64,000 nt of DNA from Vibrio campbellii CAIM 519 = NBRC 15631 = ATCC 25920 (GCF_002163755.1 NZ_CP015863.1:124001-188000), one strand, 5' to 3'. Shown: positions 39,020-48,820, numbered from the stretch's first letter. Notes: generated by a model not told the origin, from the letters alone. Numbers and translations: made by a program.

Positions 39020-39859
39020 TTATTCTGGAACGATCCAGTCGACTTTCCAGTGACCTGTTGCTGGCGCGATCGCTTCTTGCAGGAATGGCAGAATTTCTTT
39101 CATCTGGCTTTCCAGTTTCCACGGTGGGTTAATCACGATCATGCCTGATGCCGTCATGCCACGCTCGTTGGTGTCTGGAGAGACGCCCAATTCGATTTGC
39201 AGGATTTTGCGAATGCCCAGTCCTTCCAAGCCTTCAATCATATCTTCGATATCACAGCGGTTTACCACTGGGTACCAAATCGCGTAGATGCCAGTTGCCC
39301 AACGCTTGTGGCTTTGGAAAATCGCTTGCACGACGTCGCGGTATTCTTTCGCTAGCTCGTATGGTGGGTCAATCAGCACCAAACCACGACGTTCTTGCGG
39401 TGGCAGGCTGCCTTTCAGACGCTTGAAGCCATCTTCTTTGTAGATGCTCACTTGGCGATCGCGGTGGAACTCTTGCTCTAGTAGCGGGTGATCGGCTGGG
39501 TGCAGCTCAGTCAGAACCATACGGTCTTGCGGGCGGATTTGCGCACGTGCAACGCGCGGTGAGCCTGGGTAGTAACGCAGCTTCTCACCGTTGTTCAACG
39601 TTTTGATTGAATCGATGTAGCTTGCGATGTCTTCAGGAATGTTTGGGTTGTCCCAAATGCGCGCGATGCCTTGTTTGTATTCGCCCGTTTTCTCAGACCA
39701 TTCGTGAGTCAGATCGTAGCGTCCCACACCCGAGTGGGTATCGTGATAAACAAACGGCTTATCTTTCTGCTTTAGTGCATCAAGAATGAGGCTTTGAACG
39801 ATGTGTTTTACCACGTCAGCATGGTTGCCAGCGTGGAAGCTGTGGCGGTAACTTAACAA
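39020..39859 (-). CDS. rlmJ: 23S rRNA (adenine-2030-N6)-methyltransferase RlmJ
   Basis: A 279-residue protein if started at the TTG at 39859, giving (M)LSYRHSFHAGNHADVVKHIVQ like the E. coli protein; GAGAG lies 6 bp upstream of it. A GTG at 39877 would add six residues. SAM-binding and catalytic elements: DTHSGVGRYDL and the DPPY motif in LVLIDPPYELAKEY (about res. 160). It ends PATGHWKVDWIVPE. It methylates A2030 of 23S rRNA. Confidence 0.93.
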   Translation of the reverse strand: MLSYRHSFHAGNHADVVKHIVQSLILDALKQKDKPFVYHDTHSGVGRYDLTHEWSEKTGEYKQGIARIWDNPNIPEDIASYIDSIKTLNNGEKLRYYPGSPRVARAQIRPQDRMVLTELHPADHPLLEQEFHRDRQVSIYKEDGFKRLKGSLPPQERRGLVLIDPPYELAKEYRDVVQAIFQSHKRWATGIYAIWYPVVNRCDIEDMIEGLEGLGIRKILQIELGVSPDTNERGMTASGMIVINPPWKLESQMKEILPFLQEAIAPATGHWKVDWIVPE

Positions 39860-40283
39860 ATTAAACTCTCGAAACACTCTTTGACTGAGTGTGGTCTGTG
39901 ATTTTCGCGATATGGCGGTATTATACTCAAGTAACTTAAAGAAGTAGAACTTCGATTCAAATCAGTATCACTGATAGGGATTCGCTATTGAAATTTCTTT
40001 AAGTCACCCATACTTAGTATGAGTAAACAAATTGAACCTAAGTGGGATTGCGCCGCTCCAATAGAGTGCCAAACCGAACTTAGGCAGAACAAGACTCAAG
40101 GACAGAGTAAGCGCTCTTTGACCCATTCGGTCATTGCTGCATCGAGAAAGGGAACGGAAATCCCCCCATCCATGTTGTCGGCTTGCCTGTGCATTGAGTT
40201 CGCCTACTGTTTTGCAAATACCAATAGATTCTTTGCAAATGCGAATAGGCAAATACAGAGCCAAAACACAAAAGGAATTATTC
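39860..40283. promoter_or_regulatory. rlmJ-prlC divergent spacer with a possible heat-shock promoter
   Basis: 424 bp without a credible gene. CGAGAAA (40143-40149), 14 bp, then CCCCATCC (40164-40171) resembles a sigma-32 promoter (CTTGAAA / CCCCATnT); the -10 match is good, the -35 match partial. prlC is in the heat-shock regulon in E. coli, which is why I looked. Predicted start would be about 105 bp upstream of the prlC ATG. Confidence 0.35.
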
Positions 40284-42326
40284 ATGTCTAATCCACTTCT
40301 TACGTTTACGGATCTTCCTCCGTTTTCGCAAATCAAACCAGAACACATTAAACCTGCAGTGGAGCAGGCGATTGCGGATTGTCGTGTCAAGATTGACGAG
40401 GTACTAAAAGACAACGCAAACCCAAGCTGGACCAGTGTGATCGCGCCTATTGAAGAAGCGGATGACCGCTTGAGCCGCATTTGGTCACCAGTGGGTCACA
40501 TGAACTCAGTACTAAACAGCGAAGAACTTCGCGAAGCTTACGAAAGCTGCCTACCAATCCTGTCTGAGTACGGTACTTGGGTTGGCCAGCACAAAGGTCT
40601 TTACGAAGCGTACAAAGCGATCAAAGCAAGCGAAGAGTACGCGACGCTGACGCGTGCACAGCAAAAGACCATTTCGGATTCACTACGCGACTTCGAGCTT
40701 TCGGGCATCGGTCTACCATCAGATGAGCAACATCGCTACGGCGAAATCAGCAAGCGCATGTCTGAGCTGAGCTCAAAATTCTCTAACAATGTGCTGGATG
40801 CAACCATGGGTTGGACGAAGCACGTTGCCGACGAAAAAGACCTAGCGGGTATGCCAGAATCTGCACTTGCAGCAGCAAAAGCGGCAGCAGAAGCAAAAGA
40901 GCTGGATGGCTACCTAATCACGCTAGATATCCCGTCTTACCTACCGGTGATGACGTACTGTGATAACCAAGACCTACGTAAAGAAGTGTACGAAGCGTAC
41001 GTAACGCGTGCTTCTGACCGTGGTCCAAATGCAGGCAAATGGGACAACTCAGAAATCATCACTGAGCAGCTAAAACTGCGTCATGAAATCTCTCGCATGT
41101 TGGGTTTCAACACTTACAGTGAGAAATCTCTGGCAACTAAAATGGCAGAGAATCCAGCGCAAGTTCTTGGCTTCTTGAACGATTTGGCAACCAAAGCGAA
41201 ACCACAAGGTGAGCGCGAAATCGAAGAGCTACGCCAGTTTGCTAACGCAGAATTTGGTGTTAGCGAGCTAAATGTCTGGGACATTGCGTACTACAGCGAG
41301 AAGCAAAAGCAGCACTTATTCCAAATTTCGGATGAAGAACTTCGTCCTTACTTCCCTGAATCAAAAGCAGTAAGTGGTCTGTTTGAAGTACTAAACCGCG
41401 TGTTTGGTATGACAGTGACAGAGCGTGAAGGCGTGGATACTTGGCACGAATCAGTGCGTTTCTTTGATATCTTCGATGGCGAAGGCACACTGCGCGGCAG
41501 CTTCTACCTAGATCTATACGCACGTGAACACAAACGTGGCGGTGCGTGGATGGACGATTGCCGTGGTCGTCGCGTAACGCTATCAGGCGAGCTACAAACA
41601 CCAGTTGCTTACCTAACGTGTAACTTCAACCGTCCTGTGGGCGACAAGCCTGCACTGTTTACGCACGATGAAGTCGTGACTCTGTTCCACGAGTTTGGTC
41701 ATGGTATCCACCACATGTTGACGCAAGTAGAAACAGGCGCGGTATCGGGCATCAACGGTGTGCCTTGGGATGCGGTTGAGCTACCAAGTCAGTTCCTAGA
41801 AAATTGGTGCTGGGAAGAAGACGCGCTGGCGTTTATTTCTGGTCACTACGAGACTGGTGAGCCGCTACCAAAAGCGATGCTAGACAAAATGCTAGCAGCG
41901 AAGAACTTCCAGTCGGCGATGGGCATTCTACGTCAGCTAGAGTTCGGCTTGTTCGATTTCACTCTGCACACAGAATATGACCCAGAAGTGGGTGCTCGTG
42001 TACTTGAAACCTTGGCAGAAGTGAAAGAGAAAGTGGCAGTTGTACCAGCGGTTGAGTGGGCGCGTTTCTCACACAGCTTTGGTCACATCTTCGCTGGTGG
42101 TTATAGCGCAGGTTACTACAGCTACCTATGGGCAGAGGTGTTGTCTTCTGATGCGTTCTCTCGCTTTGAAGAAGAAGGCATCTTCAACAAAGAAACCGGT
42201 CTGAGTTTCTTGAACAACATCCTAGAAATGGGTGGCAGTGAAGAACCAATGGAGCTGTTTAAGCGCTTCCGTGGTCGTGAGCCAGAAATCGATGCGCTAC
42301 TGCGCCATTCTGGTATCGCAGCGTAA
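40284..42326 (+). CDS. prlC: Oligopeptidase A
   Basis: A 680-residue M3-family zinc metallopeptidase of the cytoplasm, which degrades peptides released by other proteases, including cleaved signal peptides. The zinc motif is HEFGH at residues 469-473 (LFHEFGHGIHHML), with the third ligand Glu downstream in PSQFLENWCWE. It aligns with E. coli PrlC from MSNPLLTF to the end. The ATG at 40284 has AAAGGA upstream. In E. coli prlC is followed by rsmJ; here asnC and a GGDEF-EAL gene lie between them. Confidence 0.95.
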   Translation: MSNPLLTFTDLPPFSQIKPEHIKPAVEQAIADCRVKIDEVLKDNANPSWTSVIAPIEEADDRLSRIWSPVGHMNSVLNSEELREAYESCLPILSEYGTWVGQHKGLYEAYKAIKASEEYATLTRAQQKTISDSLRDFELSGIGLPSDEQHRYGEISKRMSELSSKFSNNVLDATMGWTKHVADEKDLAGMPESALAAAKAAAEAKELDGYLITLDIPSYLPVMTYCDNQDLRKEVYEAYVTRASDRGPNAGKWDNSEIITEQLKLRHEISRMLGFNTYSEKSLATKMAENPAQVLGFLNDLATKAKPQGEREIEELRQFANAEFGVSELNVWDIAYYSEKQKQHLFQISDEELRPYFPESKAVSGLFEVLNRVFGMTVTEREGVDTWHESVRFFDIFDGEGTLRGSFYLDLYAREHKRGGAWMDDCRGRRVTLSGELQTPVAYLTCNFNRPVGDKPALFTHDEVVTLFHEFGHGIHHMLTQVETGAVSGINGVPWDAVELPSQFLENWCWEEDALAFISGHYETGEPLPKAMLDKMLAAKNFQSAMGILRQLEFGLFDFTLHTEYDPEVGARVLETLAEVKEKVAVVPAVEWARFSHSFGHIFAGGYSAGYYSYLWAEVLSSDAFSRFEEEGIFNKETGLSFLNNILEMGGSEEPMELFKRFRGREPEIDALLRHSGIAA

Positions 42327-42341
42327 TCTCGATTGAGAATG

Positions 42342-42376
42342 AAAATGGGCAGCCAAGTGGCTGCCCATTTTTTGTT
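42342..42376 (+). terminator. prlC terminator
   Basis: AAAATGGGCAGCC-aagt-GGCTGCCCATTTTTT. Confidence 0.9.
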
Positions 42377-42410
42377 CTTAGATTCAACTTTTAGTATTTG
42401 ATTCAGGGCA

Positions 42411-42875
42411 TTATGGATTTACGCTGCGATTGATCGGGTTTTGCAGTGAAATTAGCGTTTCAGTGGACTGCACTTCATCGATCGCTTGAAGCTTATCAAT
42501 CAAGACAAATTGCAGTTCTTCAATCGATTTGCACATCAATTTGACGAATATGTTGTACGCGCCCGTGGTGTAGTAAGCTTCCACCACTTCATCGAGGGCA
42601 TTGAGCTTTTCTAGCGCTGAATGATAGTCACGCGCGGCATTCAAGTTGATGCCAATAAAGCAACATACGTCATATCCTAGCTTTTTAGTATTGACGATTA
42701 CCTCAGTACCTTCGATGATGTCTGCCGCTTTCATTTTCTCGATACGAACGTGGATGGTCGCTGGGCTTACATTAAATTGTTTTGCCATTTCCGCGTAAGG
42801 CTTACGCGCATCCGCCATCAGAGTTTTGAGAATAGCGCGATCGAGGTCGTCGAGTTTAGGCAGGCTCGCATTCAT
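42411..42875 (-). CDS. asnC: Lrp/AsnC-family regulator AsnC
   Basis: A 154-residue feast/famine regulator. N-terminal HTH: LDDLDRAILKTLMADARKPYAEMAKQFNVSPATIHVRIEKMKAADII (res. about 8-54). The RAM effector domain follows (CCFIGINLNAARDYHSALEKL...VVEAYYTTGAYNIFVKL). It is closest to E. coli AsnC, which senses asparagine and controls asnA, a gene not present here. An inverted repeat TGGGTAT...ATACCCA (42890-42896, 42916-42922) just upstream may be an autoregulatory site. Confidence 0.85.
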   Translation of the reverse strand: MNASLPKLDDLDRAILKTLMADARKPYAEMAKQFNVSPATIHVRIEKMKAADIIEGTEVIVNTKKLGYDVCCFIGINLNAARDYHSALEKLNALDEVVEAYYTTGAYNIFVKLMCKSIEELQFVLIDKLQAIDEVQSTETLISLQNPINRSVNP

Positions 42876-42990
42876 ACAATTATTTCCGTTGGGTATGAGG
42901 TTTGGAGTTCATTTTATACCCACAGCGGACAGGATTCACAAGGTTTACGCAGGGATAACCGCGAGGTAGCTCTGAAGTCATGGAGTTGAT

Positions 42991-45900
42991 GTGCCACTTT
43001 TTCTGTTTTTCATAGCGCTTATTTTCAGTGCTGTCGCTACGGCGCAAGAACAAAAAGTCCTCGTTGTTCACTCTTACCATCAAGGTTTTTTTTGGACCGA
43101 CTCTATTCAACGTGGTTTCGCCCAACAACTTGAGGGGCACCCGCTTGATATCCGTATTCTGTATCTTGATTCTAAGCGCAGTCAGAGCCAGCAATTCTTC
43201 AATCAGCTGGAATCCCTTTATCGTACCAAACTGAGTGAAGAGCATTTCGACGCGATCGTCGTCAGTGATAACAACGCACTTTCTTTAATGCAGCGTCTGT
43301 CGGACGTGCTAGAAAATACTCCTGTCATTTTCAGTGGCATCAACAATTACGATCCCTCTTTGCATCGGGGATTGAAAGCCACAGGCGTGATTGAAGATGT
43401 CGACCTGCTTGCTAATCTTGCTCTTATCGAACGATTACACCCCAAGCACAAACAGATTCTTGTCGTCAGTGACCATTCGGTAACGGGATCGGCACTTCGT
43501 GCCCAGATCGAGAATTTTCTCGATAATAACCCCATATATCGCGACAAAGTTCGCCACTTCGTTCCTGACAGTGTTGAAACTCTAAAGCAAAAAGTGTCGA
43601 AAATGAACATCGATAACGTGGTGTTGTTCTGGACTTACTATCGAGATATCCATGGCAATATCGCGACCGATAAGGATTGGCGTGATATCAACCAAGCCTC
43701 CAATGCTCCTGTATTTATGGTGCATGATGTTGGACTAGGGCATGGCGCGGTTGGTGGCGTTATTCAAAGCGGTTACCGCCAAGGTTTTGAGGCGGCGAAG
43801 TTGCTGACGCAAGTCCTCGATAACCCAGCGCAGCCTTTGCCTGCGGTGGTGAGTGCAGAGTCGGACATCAAACTCGATTATCAATCGGTGGTGCGTTGGG
43901 GCTTAGGAGCAGAGCAAGAAGCTTCATCGGTGTTCTTCAATAAGCCGGCAGACTTTACTGAGCGGTACGCACGAGAAATTAAACTGTTTGGCAGTGTTTT
44001 GGTGGCGATGACCATCATTATTTTGCTGCTCAGCTACTATTTACAGCGAATTCGTCGCAGCGAGAGCATCGCCCGTGAAAGCCAAGCGATTTTAGAGTCG
44101 GTTTTTGATCAGAGTATGCAGTACATGGGTATTCTCGACCAACACGGTTTGCTCAAATCAGGTAACGATCGTCTGCAATCTTTATTTAATCGTCAGGAAA
44201 TACGTGTCGATCGTCCACTTTGGCATCACAAAAACTGGAGTGAGGAAGCGCGCCAATTACTCGCCAGCTATTTTCACTCTAGTCATCGCCAAGTGGCCAC
44301 TTTTGAGGCTGAAATCTGGAGCAAGGAACACGGTGCCATGGTGCTGGAAGTGTCTCTCAAACCGTTTTCACAACAAGTGGCGAACCAAGAGCAATATCTA
44401 TTTGAAGCTCGCGATATCACCAGCCGTAAAGCGATGGAAGACAAGCTCTATCATCGCGAATCAAGTCTGCGTAATTACTATGAGCAGCAGCCTGTGATGA
44501 TGGTGACGCTCGATAGCAATAACCGCGTGCAAGAGGTGAATCGTTTTGCGCAGCAGCTTTTAGGCTATCAACCGTTGGATATGCTAGGGCAATACTTATG
44601 TTCATTCTATTGTGATGAAAAAGCACTCTACCCGCGCCAAGTCTTGTTGCAGCCACAGCAGGTGATGAACGGGGTTTGGCGTCGAGAAATCGAATATCGT
44701 CACGCCGATGGTCATAGCGTATGGGTACGTGAAAACATTCGCCCATTACGAGATTCCGACCAATTGTTGATCGTTGGGGAAGACATCACTGAGACAAAGA
44801 AGCTCGCCAAGCAGCTCGAATATCAAGCGCGCTACGACTTACTGACCGATACCTACAATCGCAACTACTTCGAGCTAGAGCTGCAAACGGCGCTGAGAGA
44901 AGTAGAAAGCCACCGTCGAGTGCATGCGATGTTGTACCTCGATCTTGATCAACTCAAAGTACTCAACGACACCGTGGGCCACGATGCGGGTGATGCCGCG
45001 ATCCAGTTCTGTGCCAGCATGTTAGAGGAAGTCTTGCCGTACAATGCGGTATTGGCGCGCATGGGCGGTGATGAATTTGCGGTGTTATTGAAAGACTGCG
45101 ATGAGCACGGCGCGATTAACATTGCTAAGCAGATCATCACTACGTTGGGTGAGCAGATTTTCCGTTGGGAAGACACGCAACTGTTTATGAGCTGCTCGGT
45201 GGGCGTTCGCATCATCGACCATACGGCAGAAACGCCACAAATGGTCCATGCTCAGGCGGACTCGGCTTGCCATGCGGCTAAAGAGCAGGGGCGTAACCGC
45301 TATAACTTGTTTAGCTTGGACAACGAAGAGTTGCGACATCGCCAGCTGGAGATGCAAAGCGTTAATCTGGTGCATGAGGCGCTATCAAGTAAGCGTCTTG
45401 AACTGTTTGCTCAGCGTATTTTGAATTTGAGTGGGGAAGGTTCACCGTTGTGCTTTGAGATTTTAGTGCGTATTCGCGATGCTCAAGGCAATTACTTATC
45501 CCCCGGCGTCTTTGTCCCTGCCGCTGAGCGTTACAACATTGCTCACTGGATTGATAAACAAGTGATTAGCCAAACTTTAGAGTGGTTTGAAGCGCGTCCA
45601 GAAGTCGTGGAGCAGCTCGGTCGCTGTGCGATTAACTTGTCTGGTCAATCAATGGGTAACCAAGAGTTTATCGACTTCCTTCTAGCACGTTTGCAGTCGT
45701 CTTCGATTCCTTGTGAAAAAATCTGTTTAGAAATCACTGAAACGGCAGCGATGAGCAACATCGATCAAGCGCTCGACTTCTTCACTCGTGTTAAAGCGCT
45801 GGGATGCTTGATTGCGTTGGACGATTTTGGCTCCGGTTTATCGTCTTTTGGCTACTTAAAGAAACTTCCTGTCGATATCGTGAAAATTGATGGCCTTTTC

Positions 45901-46155
45901 GTGCGAGATGTCAACGTAAACGAGATGGATCGCGTGATGGTGCGGTCAATTAACGATTTAGCCAAGCAAATGGGTAAAGTCACGGTGGCAGAGTTTGTTG
46001 AGAATGACCAAGTTAGAGCGTGTTTGGTCGATCTTGGCGTCGACTATGGCCAAGGTTATGGCATCGGTCATCCTAAGCCTCTGGCTGAGCTAGTCAACGA
46101 ACTCCAACAACTTGAGCCGAAGAGTAGAAAGTCATCTAACTTATCCCCAGCCTAG
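42991..46155 (+). CDS. Membrane sensor with ABC-substrate-binding, PAS, GGDEF and EAL domains
   Basis: 1054 residues, started at a GTG with GGAG 5 bp upstream. Order: Sec signal (res. 1-19), periplasmic ABC_sub_bind-like sensor (about 20-310: KVLVVHSYHQGFFWTDSIQRG), transmembrane helix (332-351), two PAS-like regions (about 360-610), GGDEF (about 625-780, MGGDEF at 691-696 intact) and EAL (about 800-1040). The EAL motif is EIL at 823-825, but ITET and DDFGSG (944-949) are present, so phosphodiesterase activity remains possible. No RxxD inhibitory site precedes GGDEF. It should link a periplasmic ligand to cyclic-di-GMP; direction and ligand are unknown. Confidence 0.88.
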   Translation: MPLFLFFIALIFSAVATAQEQKVLVVHSYHQGFFWTDSIQRGFAQQLEGHPLDIRILYLDSKRSQSQQFFNQLESLYRTKLSEEHFDAIVVSDNNALSLMQRLSDVLENTPVIFSGINNYDPSLHRGLKATGVIEDVDLLANLALIERLHPKHKQILVVSDHSVTGSALRAQIENFLDNNPIYRDKVRHFVPDSVETLKQKVSKMNIDNVVLFWTYYRDIHGNIATDKDWRDINQASNAPVFMVHDVGLGHGAVGGVIQSGYRQGFEAAKLLTQVLDNPAQPLPAVVSAESDIKLDYQSVVRWGLGAEQEASSVFFNKPADFTERYAREIKLFGSVLVAMTIIILLLSYYLQRIRRSESIARESQAILESVFDQSMQYMGILDQHGLLKSGNDRLQSLFNRQEIRVDRPLWHHKNWSEEARQLLASYFHSSHRQVATFEAEIWSKEHGAMVLEVSLKPFSQQVANQEQYLFEARDITSRKAMEDKLYHRESSLRNYYEQQPVMMVTLDSNNRVQEVNRFAQQLLGYQPLDMLGQYLCSFYCDEKALYPRQVLLQPQQVMNGVWRREIEYRHADGHSVWVRENIRPLRDSDQLLIVGEDITETKKLAKQLEYQARYDLLTDTYNRNYFELELQTALREVESHRRVHAMLYLDLDQLKVLNDTVGHDAGDAAIQFCASMLEEVLPYNAVLARMGGDEFAVLLKDCDEHGAINIAKQIITTLGEQIFRWEDTQLFMSCSVGVRIIDHTAETPQMVHAQADSACHAAKEQGRNRYNLFSLDNEELRHRQLEMQSVNLVHEALSSKRLELFAQRILNLSGEGSPLCFEILVRIRDAQGNYLSPGVFVPAAERYNIAHWIDKQVISQTLEWFEARPEVVEQLGRCAINLSGQSMGNQEFIDFLLARLQSSSIPCEKICLEITETAAMSNIDQALDFFTRVKALGCLIALDDFGSGLSSFGYLKKLPVDIVKIDGLFVRDVNVNEMDRVMVRSINDLAKQMGKVTVAEFVENDQVRACLVDLGVDYGQGYGIGHPKPLAELVNELQQLEPKSRKSSNLSPA

Positions 46156-46219
46156 CAATTAGAGGTGGGTTGGGTATACACTCAGCGCCAGTTAAACCGA
46201 TTTTTACTGGAGCCTCCTT

Positions 46220-46999
46220 TTGCAACTGCAATTGATTTGTGAAGACCCTTCTCAACAGTCTCACCTTGATGAACTCGCTGCGCGTTGGCAGCTCTCTCAC
46301 ACTGACGACAGTGACTTTGCCCTAGTCCTAACGACTGAGCGCTTAGAGCTGCGTAAAGTGGACGAGCCAAAACTGGGTGCGATCTTTGTTGATTTGATTG
46401 GTGGTGCAGTCGGGCATCGTCGCAAGTTCGGCGGCGGTAAAGGTCAGGCGATTGCGAAAGCCGCGGGTTTGAACAAAGGCGCAACTCCAACCGTACTGGA
46501 TGGCACAGCGGGTTTAGGGCGGGATGCGTTCGTATTGGCGTCGCTAGGCTGTAAAGTGCAAATGGTAGAGCGTCATTCGGTGGTCGCTGCATTGTTGGAT
46601 GACGGCTTGGCACGTGCGAAACACGATCCAGAAATCGGGACTTGGGTATCAGAGCGCCTGTCTTTGATTCACGCTTCTAGCCATGATGCACTGGAGCAAT
46701 TGGCGCAAGATAAAGACTTTATCCAGCCCGATGTGGTTTACCTCGATCCAATGTACCCGCACCCTGAAAACAAAAAGAAATCGGCATTAGTGAAGAAAGA
46801 GATGCGTGTCTTCCAATCTTTGGTTGGTGCAGATCTTGATGCAGATGGTTTGCTGGCTCCAGCAATGGCATTGGCGAGTAAGCGTGTAGTGGTCAAGCGC
46901 CCAGATTACGCAGACTGGCTTGATGAGCAAAAGCCAAGCATGGCAATCGAAACCAAAAAGAACCGTTTCGATGTGTATGTGAAGGCACCAATGGCGTAA
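46220..46999 (+). CDS. rsmJ: 16S rRNA (guanine-1516-N2)-methyltransferase RsmJ
   Basis: A 259-residue SAM methyltransferase (formerly YhiQ). FVDLIGGAVGHRRKFGGGKGQAIAKAAGL, the SAM loop VLDGTAGLGRDAFVLASLGC (about res. 92-111) and the catalytic VVYLDPMYPH are clear. Translation starts at a TTG (46220) with GGAG 7 bp upstream; the family N-terminus (MQLQLICED) supports it. It methylates G1516 of 16S rRNA. Confidence 0.92.
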   Translation: MQLQLICEDPSQQSHLDELAARWQLSHTDDSDFALVLTTERLELRKVDEPKLGAIFVDLIGGAVGHRRKFGGGKGQAIAKAAGLNKGATPTVLDGTAGLGRDAFVLASLGCKVQMVERHSVVAALLDDGLARAKHDPEIGTWVSERLSLIHASSHDALEQLAQDKDFIQPDVVYLDPMYPHPENKKKSALVKKEMRVFQSLVGADLDADGLLAPAMALASKRVVVKRPDYADWLDEQKPSMAIETKKNRFDVYVKAPMA

Positions 47000-47205
47000 C
47001 TCGCCTAAACGCCTGACGACAAAAGCTTCTCCTCACAGCGCCTGATTTGGCGCTGTGTTTGTATCTGGCGTTTACTCCGCTTATTGATACTTTTCTCTTG
47101 CTAATTCGGCACACTGACTGTATATCTAACTAAGAATTATTATTATTACACTTGTGTGATGTCGTAGAGTAAGACTGTCGAGAATTGGGAAGCTGGAGTA
47201 GTAGC

Positions 47206-47805
47206 ATGGCGAAACGATTATGTAAGATGAGCCGCAAACAGATTGCTGAAAGTCTGGGTGATATTCACCGTCTAGTGGTGGCGCCTAAGTTTGTCTGTCG
47301 TTCGTGTGCCCGTTCTTCTGCCTCGAAAGATACCTTGTGTAAGCCTGCTGCGATTCCTCCTCAAAAATGCCAAGACAAGCCGCTGTCCGAGCAACAGGCT
47401 TGTGGTTTGTTGGTGGAAGCGCTGCCAACCTCGTCCTTGACTCAAGATTCGCCAATTATTATGGCGCCAGAACAAAGCGCAGAGAAAGCCGCGATCGTGA
47501 AGCGTGTAGTGGAACGAGTGAAAGAGAAAAAATTGGCAGCAAAAGTCGCAGCCGTAACCTCAACAACTAAGCTAGAGGCGCCAGCAATGTTTGATTTATC
47601 AGATAAGAAAGCGCTGAAGAAGGCGAAAAAAGCGGTTAAGAAACATTATAAACAGCAGAAAAAGTTGCTTAAGTTAGCCAAAAAGCAGCAAAAATTGCTA
47701 AAACGCCAACGCAAGCTTGAAGCGCGAAATGCCAAACTAGAGGTGTTACTGCCAACGCCACCAAACACGTTGATGAGCACAAGCTCGCAAGCCAAAGTGC
47801 ATTAA
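47206..47805 (+). CDS. Conserved Vibrio protein of unknown function with Cys pairs and a Lys-rich coiled coil
   Basis: 199 residues from the ATG at 47206 (CTGGAG 7 bp upstream). The N-terminal part has Cys in CKMSRK, FVCRSCARSS (CxxC), LC, KC and AC, possibly binding metal. The C-terminal 90 residues are almost pure Lys/Ala/Leu/Gln helix (ALKKAKKAVKKHYKQQKKLLK and on), predicted to be a strongly basic coiled coil that could bind nucleic acid. No family recognised. It is a stand-alone gene with its own terminator. Confidence 0.65.
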   Translation: MAKRLCKMSRKQIAESLGDIHRLVVAPKFVCRSCARSSASKDTLCKPAAIPPQKCQDKPLSEQQACGLLVEALPTSSLTQDSPIIMAPEQSAEKAAIVKRVVERVKEKKLAAKVAAVTSTTKLEAPAMFDLSDKKALKKAKKAVKKHYKQQKKLLKLAKKQQKLLKRQRKLEARNAKLEVLLPTPPNTLMSTSSQAKVH

Positions 47806-47821
47806 TCGAATCACATCAAAA

Positions 47822-47856
47822 AAACGCTCTCCAGTTGGAGAGCGTTTTTTATTTTT
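47822..47856. terminator. Bidirectional terminator
   Basis: AAAACGCTCTCC-agtt-GGAGAGCGTTTTTTATTTTT, between convergent genes. Confidence 0.9.
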
Positions 47857-47871
47857 CGGGACTGAATCTGG

Positions 47872-48750
47872 CTACTTGTTGGCGTAACTCATCTCTACGC
47901 GTTTTTTCACCCAAGTTTCGTTGATCCACAGCGATAGCATGATGATTGCACCACCAATGGCAAGTCGCGTCACATCGACATCGCGGTTCCAAATCACGAT
48001 ATTCACAATCAAACCAGCAGGGACGAGTGCGTTGTTCATTACCGCAAGTGCACCAGCATTCACCATGGTTGCGCCTTTGTTCCACGCGAAATAACCAAAA
48101 CCCGATGCGATCAAACCAAGGTAAGTCAGAATGCCCCATTGCGTTGCTGTGGTTGGCATCTTATCTAGGTTCCCCATCAGAGCAAAAGCAACGGTTGCCA
48201 CACACAGTGCACCTAAGTAGAAGTAACCAAATACTGTGTGCTGTGGCAGCTCAACCGATTCGGTTTCCATAATGTACTTGTAGCCGACCTGACCGATGGC
48301 AAAACACAGGTTCGCCCCTTGCACGACCAAAAAGCCCATCAAGAAGTTCTCATTGATGCCCGCAAACTTAATCCACGCCGCGCCCAGTACCGCAATTGCC
48401 GCCGTAACCAAATACCAAGGCGAGAATCGACCTTTCAAGAAGTCATAAATCAAGGTGACGTAAATAGGGGTAAATACGGTGAACAGCAGTACTTCTGGTA
48501 CAGAAAGGAGTAGGAAAGACTGGTAGTAGAAGCAATACATTAAGCCGAGTTGGAAGCCGCCCACGATCATCAATTTCGCGATCAGCGATTTGCTTACGCC
48601 ACGGAATTTTAAGAAAGGAATGAAGACCAAGCTTGCCAGCGCAACGCGCATGAAAACTGAAAACCAAGAATCTACCTGACCGGCAAGGTAAACGCCGATC
48701 AGGCTAAATGAGAATGCCCAAAGTAGGGTAACTGCGGATAGATAAGCCAT
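47872..48750 (-). CDS. DMT-superfamily transporter (EamA, CarRP type)
   Basis: A 292-residue inner-membrane protein with ten predicted helices in two EamA repeats (MAYLSAVTLLWAFSFSLIGVYLAG ... ; LGALCVATVAFALMGNL ...). It resembles carboxylate/amino-acid/amine exporters. The second repeat contains YLGLIASGFGYFAWNKGATMVNAGALAVMNN, a family hallmark. Substrate unknown. Confidence 0.82.
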   Translation of the reverse strand: MAYLSAVTLLWAFSFSLIGVYLAGQVDSWFSVFMRVALASLVFIPFLKFRGVSKSLIAKLMIVGGFQLGLMYCFYYQSFLLLSVPEVLLFTVFTPIYVTLIYDFLKGRFSPWYLVTAAIAVLGAAWIKFAGINENFLMGFLVVQGANLCFAIGQVGYKYIMETESVELPQHTVFGYFYLGALCVATVAFALMGNLDKMPTTATQWGILTYLGLIASGFGYFAWNKGATMVNAGALAVMNNALVPAGLIVNIVIWNRDVDVTRLAIGGAIIMLSLWINETWVKKRVEMSYANK

Positions 48751-48820
48751 GGATGAGAATCTTTATCAACAACAAATGTGCCCGCAGTCTAACCAAGTTT
48801 TAAGGTCGAGCCAACGCAAA

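Noticed and set aside
40019..40291. 90-codon frame upstream of prlC
   Set aside because: It overlaps the prlC start and the probable promoter; no family and no ribosome-binding site.
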